A DNA stretch of 35,371 nucleotides. Source: an uncultured archaeon. Lineage in GTDB: Archaea > Halobacteriota > Halobacteria > Halobacteriales > Haloferacaceae. Location of the stretch: the NCBI GenBank assembly GCA_937138675.1, contig CAKZPG010000020.1:1-35371 (forward strand). Reading direction: 5' to 3'. The notes beneath the pieces were generated by a model. The model had not been told where the DNA came from, did not search any database, and was given only the letters and a program-made list of their open reading frames with translations. A program made the translations under genes and the position numbers. Below, in pieces: positions 16,065-23,801 of this stretch (position 1 is its first letter; the number at the start of each line of letters is the position of its first letter).

Positions 16065-17099
16065 TCACTCGACGACGTGGTAGCGCCGCCCGCGCTTCTG
16101 GCCGACCGCGTCGACGAGGTTGTACTGCGCGAGTTTCCCCATGTACTTCCGGACCGTGCGCTTGCTCTTTGGGTCACTCACGCGGTGTGCGTACTCGTCG
16201 TACAGCTCACCGGGCGCGATCTCACCGTGTTCGGTGGCGACCTCGTACAGCACCTGTTGGTCGGGAGTGAGCTGGGCGACGTTCTTCTGCCGGATCGCTG
16301 CCTTCGCCTCGGGAACCACGTCGGCCACGAGCTCGGTCGTGATCCGGTCGACACCGGCCGTAGTCGCCGCTCGTGCCGCCCGGCGAAGTGTGCCGATCGC
16401 GACCCGTGCGTCGCCTGCTGCGGAGTCGGCAACCTGGTCAAGCACCCCGGTTCCGATACTGTTGTCCGATAACCCCCAGCGAACGCGGTCTCTGAGAATC
16501 GCGACCAGAGCGTCACTATTGTAGGCGGCGAGGCGCACCCGGATACTGCTCTGTAACCGGCTTCGCAGTCGGTCGCCGAACCCCGCGAACAGCGTGTCTT
16601 CGCGGTTGGCGACCAGCACCATCGTGATATGCGGGATCGAGTAGAGGTCGTAGAGCGCCTTCGTATCCTGGAGCTGGTCGACCTCGTCGAGAATGATGAC
16701 GTACGGCGCGTCGTCCAGTTCGCGCAGGCGATTGAGCAGGACGTCCTGAGGCGTGGACTGCCGGTGGATGTCGTGTGTGCTTGTGACGGCATCAAGCACG
16801 CGATAGAGCGTACGGTACCGGTTGTAGTCCTCCCAGCAGTTGACATAACAGGTCTGCAGGTCGAGAACCTGCTCACGCAGGCGCTCTGTGACGAACTGCG
16901 CGAGGCAGGTCTTGCCCACACCGGTCGGCCCGAGCAGAAACGTCGTCTCGCCGGAGTCGCCGTCCGTGATTGGCGCGAGCGCGTCGCTGATCCGGTTGAC
17001 CTCGGGGTCACGGTGCTTGACCTCTTTTGGGATGAAGTCGTCCTGTAGCACCCGTGCGTCCTGAATCACTAACTTGGTCGCATGTGAGACGCCCGCCAT
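16065..17099 (-). CDS. Orc1/Cdc6-family AAA+ ATPase
   Basis: 344 aa from the ATG at 17099 (MAGVSHATKL); the 46 earlier track residues are not family-like. A GTG ten codons later is an alternative start. Walker A is GPTGVGKT (57-64), Walker B IILDEVDQ (135-142), and the AAA+ lid follows. The C-terminal ~70 residues (LTPDQQVLYEVATEHGEIAPGELY to GRRYHVVE) are the winged-helix DNA-binding domain. Orc1/Cdc6 proteins bind origins and load MCM; haloarchaea have many paralogues, several without origins. I see no origin recognition boxes or AT-rich unwinding region here. Its neighbour operon encodes PolB2, and the promoters share an element, so a repair or element-specific role is plausible. Confidence 0.92.
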   Translation of the reverse strand: MAGVSHATKLVIQDARVLQDDFIPKEVKHRDPEVNRISDALAPITDGDSGETTFLLGPTGVGKTCLAQFVTERLREQVLDLQTCYVNCWEDYNRYRTLYRVLDAVTSTHDIHRQSTPQDVLLNRLRELDDAPYVIILDEVDQLQDTKALYDLYSIPHITMVLVANREDTLFAGFGDRLRSRLQSSIRVRLAAYNSDALVAILRDRVRWGLSDNSIGTGVLDQVADSAAGDARVAIGTLRRAARAATTAGVDRITTELVADVVPEAKAAIRQKNVAQLTPDQQVLYEVATEHGEIAPGELYDEYAHRVSDPKSKRTVRKYMGKLAQYNLVDAVGQKRGRRYHVVE

Positions 17100-17121
17100 T
17101 ATTAAACAGAACGGGGGGGCG

Positions 17122-17136
17122 TCCGATACTGCCGAT
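17122..17136 (-). promoter_or_regulatory. 15-bp shared upstream element, copy 2 (cdc6)
   Basis: Exact copy of ATCGGCAGTATCGGA, 22 bp before the cdc6 ATG and 15 bp upstream of a TATA-like TTTAATA (17100-17106). That box is so close to the ATG that translation may start at the internal GTG near 17069. Confidence 0.6.
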
Positions 17137-17602
17137 ACAAACCCCGACGGCCAGCAGCTCGAGTGTCTCGACTGCTCGAACGCGGCGACCGCAGACGACA
17201 CCACGGCGACCCCCGGCGTTCGGAGATTGGTGTACAACTTCAGCAGGGCCAGACCCCTCGCTGGAGAGGTGGTCTTTCAGTGCGCCCTGAATCCGAGGAG
17301 AGTGACCTCTGAGAGGGCCTGACTACTGAACAAAGAGGCTGCCGTCGGTCTCGCCGCGGCAGTCTGTGGTCGGCCGAGGCCGACAACGAAGTCCACTTCC
17401 GATCAAAAGTTTTCATTGTCAGATACGAGGACGAACTCGTGGTCGAGAGTGTCTGGGTCGTCGCATTCGGCGTGTCCTTGCTAGTTCCGTGGAGAACGGG
17501 CCCGATACCGTGTCGACATAGCGTGCGAAGACGTCCTCGCGCCGAAGGCAGTCAACAGCAGAGTCAAGTGTTCTCTCACGAAAATCCCAGTCACACACTA
17601 CT
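17137..17602. other. Intergenic region with two hairpins
   Basis: About 465 bases between divergent genes. Two adjacent inverted repeats are visible: CTGCCG...CGGCAG (17339-17344/17357-17362) and GTCGGCC-GA-GGCCGAC (17369-17384). They could be an RNA structure or protein-binding sites. An AT-rich stretch, GATCAAAAGTTTTCATTG, follows at about 17402. No coding sequence is supportable. Confidence 0.45.
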
Positions 17603-18043
17603 ATGGAGATCTCTGCCCACCTTCGCTGTCTGTTCTCTGCGTCACTCGAACAGCGCGACGGCTCGTACGTCTTCGAGGTTCCGAAACATGAGATCGAACT
17701 CGGCGGCCTACAGGATGGCGAGACGTATCGTGTCGCTGTTCAAGCGGCGCCTACGACCAGCGCCCCCGACGACGCCGGCACTGACCTGGAGTCCGCAGAC
17801 ACCAGCGCCGACCCAGAGCCCACACAGACCCGGGAGAGCCCACCTGTCGACGCGGGCGAACAGCGCGCCGTCGAGATCGAAAGCATCGGCGACCAGGGCG
17901 ACGGTATCACCCGAGTCGAACGCGGGTTCGTCGTTATCGTCCCCGACACCGAACAGGGCGAGCGCGTCACCGTCGAAATCACAGATGTGCGTCAGAACGT
18001 CGCGTTCGCGGAGGTCGTAGAGCGACTGAGTTACTACGACTGA
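17603..18043 (+). CDS. TRAM domain protein
   Basis: 146 aa. The N-terminal ~45 residues (MEISAHLRCLFSASLEQRDG, VFEVPKHEIELGGL) form the short conserved domain found in haloarchaeal TRAM proteins. Residues ~48-80 are an acidic Pro/Thr linker. The C-terminal ~60 residues are a TRAM beta-barrel: VEIESIGDQGDGITRVERGF then VIVPDTEQGERVTVEITDV and FAEVVERL. TRAM proteins bind RNA; archaeal single-TRAM proteins act as RNA chaperones similar to cold-shock proteins. Single-gene unit. Confidence 0.92.
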   Translation: MEISAHLRCLFSASLEQRDGSYVFEVPKHEIELGGLQDGETYRVAVQAAPTTSAPDDAGTDLESADTSADPEPTQTRESPPVDAGEQRAVEIESIGDQGDGITRVERGFVVIVPDTEQGERVTVEITDVRQNVAFAEVVERLSYYD

Positions 18044-18164
18044 CACCCCCCGGTGTATGGTTCGGTCGCAGGGGGCCCCACCACTGTCGGAGGTGGCTTC
18101 ACAGGCAGCTCGGAGCCGACGTCGGGCAGATCGATGTTTGCGTGTACGCGCCATCGTTCACCCC

Positions 18165-18195
18165 TTGGCCAACCGTGATTCGAACCCGGTCGGAT
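18165..18195 (-). other. tRNA 3'-end-like fragment
   Basis: Minus strand reads CCGGGTTCGAATCACGG then TTGGCCA: a T-loop (TTCGAAT) flanked by arms pairing at 4 of 5 positions, plus a possible 3' acceptor strand. No matching 5' acceptor or anticodon arm is present upstream, so it is not a complete tRNA. It could be an integration-site remnant or chance. Confidence 0.3.
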
Positions 18196-18294
18196 GTCGG
18201 GCCATCGGCCCCGAATAAAGCGCTCAGACACATCGCTGGGGCTGCTGAGACAGTGAGCATGCTGTGACGCTCTCAGACCACGACCCGTCGACGG

Positions 18295-19215
18295 TCAGTG
18301 GTTCCCGAGCTCTATGTGCTCGCGGTCGCCGCGGTCTGTCGGTGCGACGTTCGTGGCGATGATCTCGTCTACTTCGTCGCGATTGTCGGCGTCGCTGTTG
18401 ATACTCCGTGTCGCGCCCTCAATGTCGACGTAAAAGCCGGCATCGTCGTACATTTCGGCCATAATGCCGCTGTTGCTTAAAACGACGTGAACACCGTTCT
18501 GGGTGAGCTGCTGTGCGAGTTCCACCAGCCGCTGTTGGTCCTGCTGTCCGAAGCCCTCGGCACTGTAATCGGTGAACTGCGCCGTTGGACTCATTGGTTC
18601 GTAGGGCGGGTCGAAGTATACTAGGTCGCCCGCCGCAGCGTACTCGCGGATATACTCGAGATCCCGATTGAGTATCTCGGTGGATTCGAGCACAGACCCA
18701 GCCGATCGGATTTCGTCGCGTCTCACCCAGTCCGGGTTCGCGTATCGGCCGACGGGAACGTTGAACTCGCCGCTCTGATTCTCGCGATAGAGTCCGTTGT
18801 AGCACGTCCGATTGAGATAGAGCAACAGCGCGGCCTCGTCGAGACTGTCGAACGGCTCGTCGTTCGGACGGCGGTTGAACAACTCGCGTTGCTGGTAGTA
18901 GTAGTTCTCAACCCCCGTTTCCTTCCGGGTGGTATCGGCGAACGCTCGGCTGGTGTCCGGCTCGCTGTCGGGGTCGGCGAACGAGTCGAGTCGGTCGACC
19001 AGTGCGTCGGGCCGGTCACGGACCTGTCTGTAGAAGTTGACCAGCCGTGGATTCGTGTCGTTGATGCTCCCGGCTCCCGGTTCGAGGTCGAAGAACAGCG
19101 CCCCGCCGCCGAACATCGGCTCGTGATAGCGGTCGAACTTCGCAGGAAAGCGCGCGTACAGCTTGTCAAGCAGCTGGCGCTTCCCGCCGGCCCACTTCAG
19201 AACTGGATCGACCAT
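18295..19215 (-). CDS. D12-class DNA adenine-N6 methyltransferase (Dam-like)
   Basis: 306 aa. KWAGGKRQL (7-15) and FGGGALFFDL (35-44) are the SAM-binding motifs, and YFDPPYEPM (200-208) holds the catalytic DPPY. This order (SAM site before DPPY) is the D12/alpha class, which includes Dam and usually methylates GATC or a related site at adenine N6. The central ~80 residues are the target-recognition insert. No restriction endonuclease is adjacent, so it is probably an orphan methylase. All key residues are intact. Confidence 0.93.
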   Translation of the reverse strand: MVDPVLKWAGGKRQLLDKLYARFPAKFDRYHEPMFGGGALFFDLEPGAGSINDTNPRLVNFYRQVRDRPDALVDRLDSFADPDSEPDTSRAFADTTRKETGVENYYYQQRELFNRRPNDEPFDSLDEAALLLYLNRTCYNGLYRENQSGEFNVPVGRYANPDWVRRDEIRSAGSVLESTEILNRDLEYIREYAAAGDLVYFDPPYEPMSPTAQFTDYSAEGFGQQDQQRLVELAQQLTQNGVHVVLSNSGIMAEMYDDAGFYVDIEGATRSINSDADNRDEVDEIIATNVAPTDRGDREHIELGNH

Positions 19216-19537
19216 TCGTGGTAGTACGTTGCTTTGGCGTCGGGATTAAACCGTTCAGTTCGAGAGACCGTGCGCGGCGAGCGCTGATCCAACCCTGCGA
19301 GCGTGGTGTTCGGCCCGTTCGGTCGTGCCGACTGGCACAGACGACGGGACCGGGACGCGTCTACGACGCGCTGGCCGTCACGACGACCTCAGACCGCCGA
19401 GCGTGTCGACCACGGGTCCCACACGACCGCAGCGGCCGACACGGACATAGCCGGACAACACCCACGACGTCGCAGGCGCTAAGACAGATACGGCAGGTCA
19501 GTGCCCGGATGCCCGGCGCTCGTGTGGTCCGAACTAC
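19216..19537. other. Intergenic region, nothing supported
   Basis: About 320 bases between two minus-strand genes. Overlapping frames are Arg/Thr-rich shadows. No repeat or RNA stands out. Confidence 0.5.
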
Positions 19538-20005
19538 TCAGACGGTGAGGAGTGCTGACGACCCTACCCACACGAGCACGACGAGCGCGGTCAGATAGAC
19601 CGCCGCCGACACGATCCAGTCTCGCACCACAGCCCGGACGCGCTGGCGCGGCAGCCCCACACGCGGCAGGACGACGCCGGTGAAGAAGCCGACCATCAAC
19701 ACGAGCATGAGCGCTACCGTCGTAAGGTACGCGACCGGCGACCGACCGAGCGCCGCCTCGGCGAACAGCAACCCCGTGACGAACAGCCCGCCGGTGAGCC
19801 ACCCGGCGGCGTAGTGGACGACCGTCGCCAGCAGGGTGGGCCCCTCACCGACCCGTCGAGACGTCAGCACCGCAGCGGCGACCGCTGGCGGGGTCCGACC
19901 TTCCGGTAGGCGGGCCATCGTCACGTCCATCGCCCCCGTCGCGATGATGGCAGCGAGAACGCCAACTACGATCCTGAGCGGCGGTACGAACGCCGATTCA
20001 ACCAT
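19538..20005 (-). CDS. Uncharacterised four-helix membrane protein
   Basis: 155 aa from the ATG at 20005 (MVESAFVPPLRIVVG); the longer track start adds 94 low-complexity residues. Four or five hydrophobic helices are apparent: IVVGVLAAIIATGAMDV, TLLATVVHYAAGWLTGGLFV, YLTTVALMLVLMVGFFTGVVL and IVSAAVYLTALVVLVWVG. The GAMDVTMARLP turn after helix 1 is distinctive. I do not recognise a function; it resembles small haloarchaeal membrane proteins of the DUF2938-like type only loosely. Confidence 0.72.
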   Translation of the reverse strand: MVESAFVPPLRIVVGVLAAIIATGAMDVTMARLPEGRTPPAVAAAVLTSRRVGEGPTLLATVVHYAAGWLTGGLFVTGLLFAEAALGRSPVAYLTTVALMLVLMVGFFTGVVLPRVGLPRQRVRAVVRDWIVSAAVYLTALVVLVWVGSSALLTV

Positions 20006-20543
20006 AGATGTGGTGTGGTCGGTGCCCACAGTTGGCAGTTGTTGTTTCCGCACGGGACGTTTCCACCCGCGGCCGGCGCTCTCCGTCCGCCGGCGATATC
20101 GCGCCCTTCCGGTGGAGGAGCAGTGCGACGCTGTCGGCAGGGGCTCGCGCTGCCGAGGGCGCGCGGCTCGCTCGGGCGGCGCGCCGAGGCTCTCCGTCCC
20201 ATATTCGACACTAAGATCGGCAGATACCGCGCTCTCTGAAGAATCTTCAGTTGCGGCCGCTCCGTCGTCTCGGTCAGCCTCTGGCACGATGCGCTGGCGG
20301 GCGCGCAGACCTGGGAACGACTCCTTGTCCCTGCGTTACACAGGTTGACCGCTCGCGCTCGGGCTTGCCGTCTCCCCACAGCCACATACGTATCCCGCCG
20401 TTAGAAAGTGTACACGTGGCGACGGCCGCATCTCCGACCACGCACCGGCCAGCAGCCGTGGCGACGGCTGGCGAGCGAGCCCGACGGGTGACGCACCTGC
20501 CCGGCGGTCGGCTTCCACTTCAGGCGCGGGCCGGTGGGCGAGC
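20006..20543. other. Intergenic region, possible coding relic
   Basis: About 540 bases. The first ~40 codons of the minus frame starting near 20287 (MPEADRDDGAAATEDSSES) look like a genuine acidic haloarchaeal N-terminus, but the frame then turns Arg-rich, suggesting a truncated gene. I cannot assign it. Otherwise only promoter space for the divergent genes. Confidence 0.35.
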
Positions 20544-21020
20544 GTGACACCGGCCGGGCACCTCGCGGCGGCGGTGGTCGCGAGCGACTATCTCGACTAC
20601 GACTGGCGGGCGACGGCGCTCTGTCTCGTCGGCGCAGTCGTCCCGGACCTCGTCGACAAGACGGCGTGGCGGCTCGGACTTGCCGAGACGGGGCACACCC
20701 TCGCACACTCCGTCGTCACGCTCACGCTGGTGGTCGTCGTCGTCACCGCGGTTGACACGGCCCGCCCGCTCCGACCGGTGCTGCCGGGCTACGCCGCACA
20801 CATCGTCGCCGATATCGGCGTCGCGTATCCTCGGTTCGTCGTCAACTACGCGTGGCCGCTTCTCGCACAACGACCGACACCTGACGTCTCGCCGGTCGGC
20901 TACTGGCTGCGATACGCAGCGAGCGCGCCCGGAGTCGCCGAGATGGGTATCATCGCCGTCGGGGCCGTCGTCATCGCGCGTCGGGGCCGTGGCTGTGACG
21001 ACTCGGACGACACCCTATGA
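20544..21020 (+). CDS. YdjM-like (DUF457) membrane-bound hydrolase family protein
   Basis: 158 aa from a GTG. It opens VTPAGHLAAAVVASDYLDYD and has four hydrophobic helices, with conserved polar groups GAVVPDLVDK, HTLAHSVVTL and AAHIVADIG. The VPDLVDK/HSVV/HIVAD pattern matches the DUF457/YdjM family, annotated as membrane-bound metal-dependent hydrolases though activity is poorly documented. A glycosyltransferase follows ~300 bp downstream on the same strand. The assignment is from motif pattern. Confidence 0.75.
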   Translation: MTPAGHLAAAVVASDYLDYDWRATALCLVGAVVPDLVDKTAWRLGLAETGHTLAHSVVTLTLVVVVVTAVDTARPLRPVLPGYAAHIVADIGVAYPRFVVNYAWPLLAQRPTPDVSPVGYWLRYAASAPGVAEMGIIAVGAVVIARRGRGCDDSDDTL

Positions 21021-21317
21021 ACTGACACGCCAGCGAGGGCTGACCGCTACCGCGAGAGTGAGCCAGAGATCGGATATCGGAGATCGGACACGCCGAGTCA
21101 AGCGTCCGACGAGTCCCGGTCGGCGGACACCACCGGTCGAGTCGGGGGCCGACCGGTGCCTCGCAGACGGGGTCGACACGAGCGTGCGTCGGGTCGCGCT
21201 ACCCCACGAACTCGGTGCTGGTCGACCACGTTGGGGAACGCGTCGCAGCCGTCGAATGCGAACGGCGGCACCAGCAACGAAGCTCGAACGCCGGTTTCAG
21301 CCGGCTTGGCACCACCC

Positions 21318-22286
21318 ATGACCGCGCGTGCCCGACCGAAGGGTCAATACGACCGTCGGCAAAACAACCGACGAGTGACGCGAGCGCCAGTGACCGTTCT
21401 TCTCCCGACGGTGCGGTGGACCGACGCCTGTGACGAGGTCGCGGCACAGCTCGGCTCCGACGACGAGCTGTTGATCCTCCACGACCACGAGACGGACGCT
21501 GTCGCCGACCACGAGCCAGGGCCAGAGGGGGTTAGATTCGTCGCCGCCGGCAGTCCCGTTGGCTGCTCCGGGAAGGCGAACGCCATCGCCGCGGGGGTAC
21601 AATCGGCGACGACCGACCGGCTCGTCTTGACCGACGACGACTTCCACCACCCGCCGACCTGGCTAGCGACGATGCAGGCCGACTACGAGCGACACGGGCC
21701 GGTGACCGAGCTCCCCCTGTTCGTCGGGCGAGACCCGCTCGCGGTCCTGCTGGAGCCGCTGTACCTCGTAGCGGTCGTCGCTGGGCTCTACGCCGGCAGA
21801 TATCCCTGGGGTGGCGCTGTCATCTTCGACCGCTCGGATCTTGAACTGGCAGCGTTTCTCACGGAGTTGACCCAGACCGTGAGCGACGACGGGCTGCTCG
21901 GCGAGCACGTTGAGACGACTGCCGTGCGCCGGTTCCGTCGCGTCCCGGTTGGCGGGCGACTCCACCAGTCGGTGGAGCGACACGTCCGGTTCACGCAGAT
22001 CGCGTTCGCCCACAACCCGGTGACGACAGCGGTGGGGACCGTTGGACTGTTCGCGCTCGGGGTCGGCTGTCTCGTCGCTCCGCTGCTAGCAGCGCTCGTG
22101 ACCGGCGGCGCGGCCGCACTGTTCATCTGGGCCGACGAGCCACGGTGGTCGGCAGGACTGGCCGTGCCCGTGGCACTGCTGATAATGCCGCTCGCGGTCT
22201 ACGCACTTGCCCGCTCCGAGTTCACCTGGGCCGGTCGCCGGTACCGATGGCGGAGCAAATTCAATGTCCAGGTTGTCGATGAGTGA
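21318..22286 (+). CDS. Membrane-associated family 2 glycosyltransferase
   Basis: 322 aa from the ATG at 21318. A GTG at 21375 (VTRAPVTVLLPTV), ~30 nt after a weak TATA-like element, may be the true start. The GT-A fold is shown by PVTVLLPTVRWTDA, the GCSGKANAIAAG loop and LTDDDFHHPP, the nucleotide-sugar/metal site. DDGLLGEHV and HQSVERHVRF take the place of the later Asp and (Q/R)xxRW motifs of ceramide-glucosyltransferase-like enzymes. Two or three helices near the C-terminus (TAVGTVGLFALGVGCLV; LAVPVALLIMPLAVYALA) anchor it. Donor and acceptor are unknown; lipid glycosylation is the family's usual role. Confidence 0.82.
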   Translation: MTARARPKGQYDRRQNNRRVTRAPVTVLLPTVRWTDACDEVAAQLGSDDELLILHDHETDAVADHEPGPEGVRFVAAGSPVGCSGKANAIAAGVQSATTDRLVLTDDDFHHPPTWLATMQADYERHGPVTELPLFVGRDPLAVLLEPLYLVAVVAGLYAGRYPWGGAVIFDRSDLELAAFLTELTQTVSDDGLLGEHVETTAVRRFRRVPVGGRLHQSVERHVRFTQIAFAHNPVTTAVGTVGLFALGVGCLVAPLLAALVTGGAAALFIWADEPRWSAGLAVPVALLIMPLAVYALARSEFTWAGRRYRWRSKFNVQVVDE

Positions 22287-22604
22287 CCGACGATGGCGTG
22301 GGTTCGCTCGCGCCACGACTCACTCTCGAGACACAGACGATCTTCGGGTCGAAGCGCGGCTGGTCGACGGACGCCGAATGGCACACGTGTACCTCCGAGA
22401 CGGCGATGGCGGAGATGTAGAGCAGCTTCAACCGGGAGACCGCGTGGCTGACCAACGCACGGCCGACGCTACCGGACCGTGCCCCATCGTCGGCGGGATG
22501 TCAGCCAAGCCACGAACACCACGCGAGCAGACCGACGTGCGGACCGGTCCCAGCGGTGTCGGGCCTTGTCGATAGCGCCGTCTCTTCGTCCTCGCTCATC
22601 TGGC
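22287..22604. other. Intergenic region, unresolved short frame
   Basis: About 320 bases between convergent genes. The plus frame here includes DDLRVEARLVDGRRMAHVYL, which has plausible codon composition but lacks a recognisable family. I could not support it as a gene. Confidence 0.35.
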
Positions 22605-23141
22605 TCACGGCGACCGGATAGCAAGCGCGGCCTCACAAACACACGGCTGCCCACACTTCGGACACAGTCCGTCGGTGTGGCCAGCAATCGAATGCGCGTG
22701 GACGACCTCGTAGTCGTGTGTCTGCAAGAGCCGAGCCGGCGAATCGCCCCCTCCGTGGAACCACGCGTCAACGACGAACACGTCGACACCGTTGCGCTCG
22801 CCGAGTTCATGTAAGTGGCTGAGCAGTCGGCTCCCGATGCCTTCGCCGGTGTGTGCCGGCGCTACGTAGCCCGCGTGGATATGTCCGTACCGCGCCGCGT
22901 CCGGCACCGGGTCAAGCGTGTCAACGAGGTACATCGCCTCGCGGAGCTGTGCCGGGGTCGTGTACGTAGTTAGCGCCATGACGCCGAGTGGGCCACCGCT
23001 CCGCTCTGCGACGCGGACGAACGTTCCCTTCCGCTCGTCGTTCGTCGGGACATCGTACGACCACCCGTCGGCGAAGTGTGCCGTGATGATCGACTCGACC
23101 GGCTCCCGGTCAACCGCCGTCAGCGGTCGGATCGTCAGCAT
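22605..23141 (-). CDS. GNAT acetyltransferase with C-terminal zinc knuckle
   Basis: 178 aa from MLTIRPLTAVDRE (23141; ATG at 23150 also possible). The GNAT fold is shown by the N-terminal strand, GVMALTTYT, HIHAGYVAPAHTGEGIGSRL (the acetyl-CoA loop Q/RxxGxG/A as HTGEGIG) and DVFVVDAWFHGG. An added C-terminal CPKCGQPCVCEA could bind zinc, which is unusual for this family. The substrate is unknown. Its N-terminal coding region is partly duplicated ~680 bp upstream within a mosaic pseudogene. Confidence 0.85.
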   Translation of the reverse strand: MLTIRPLTAVDREPVESIITAHFADGWSYDVPTNDERKGTFVRVAERSGGPLGVMALTTYTTPAQLREAMYLVDTLDPVPDAARYGHIHAGYVAPAHTGEGIGSRLLSHLHELGERNGVDVFVVDAWFHGGGDSPARLLQTHDYEVVHAHSIAGHTDGLCPKCGQPCVCEAALAIRSP

Positions 23142-23269
23142 CTGTCTCATCAACAGGCGCGGTCGAACATGTGACTGGCTCTTCGCTGGCGGGGGGCGGT
23201 CTTGTCCTGCCGCGGTCAAGCTTGGCACGCTTGACGCTCAGGTCAGTCGTGGCTTCCGGGCCGTCCGCC

Positions 23270-23790
23270 GAGTCCACTTGAGTCGCTCCCGAACCGCCTC
23301 CGTTGTATCGCCGTCCTACGTCGCGAGCTACCGCGCCGAGTGGACTGTGTCGAGGCACAATTCCTGGCCCGGCGAGATACGCGACCGTCTCGGCATTGAC
23401 TGTGCGAGTGGCCTGCTCTGTCTCGTCGAACGCCCCGTCGTGGCGCACGGCGCGCGCCGACTCGCGACGGAGCGTGCCCGCCATCGCGCCCGGGTCACGG
23501 CGCTGCACGGGTCCGGGTTCGTTCGCGACCCGCCACTCCGGGCCGTGGTCGACCTGCTGGTCGGCGACGATCAAGCCACAGTCTGTACAGACGGTCTCGG
23601 CCACGTTCGTGATCACCTGCCCGTGGCACTCCGGGCAGCTACTGGTCGTCCTTCCACCGTCAGCCGTCGACTCGTCTTCGTCGAACGTTCGGTCGTACGT
23701 GCGATGGCGCTCGTCGTTCGGCGAGACGTCGGACGACCACCCGGTGGCGGTGTGTGCCGTGACGACCGACTCACTGCGGAGGCACGACAC
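23270..23790 (-). pseudogene. Mosaic pseudogene: GNAT, TFB zinc ribbon and ArdC fragments
   Basis: One minus-strand frame joins three unrelated pieces. Codons 8-34 (SVVTAHTATGWSSDV, NDERHRT) match the N-terminus of the adjacent GNAT. Next comes a TFIIB/TFB-type zinc ribbon (SCPECHGQV...CTDCGLIVADQQ...HGPEW). Then VQRRDPGAMAGTLRRE through AETVAYLAGPG matches the ArdC-like pseudogene at 32377-33342, losing the metal site (RRESARAVRH for LHEYAYAVLH) and then going out of frame. It probably arose by recombination between accessory genes. The whole is unlikely to be functional, although the zinc ribbon is intact. Confidence 0.7.
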
Positions 23791-23801
23791 CGCCCTGTCG
23801 C

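Noticed and set aside
17100-17602. Replication origin next to cdc6
   Set aside because: No repeated origin recognition boxes or AT-rich unwinding region could be found, only G-runs and two hairpins.
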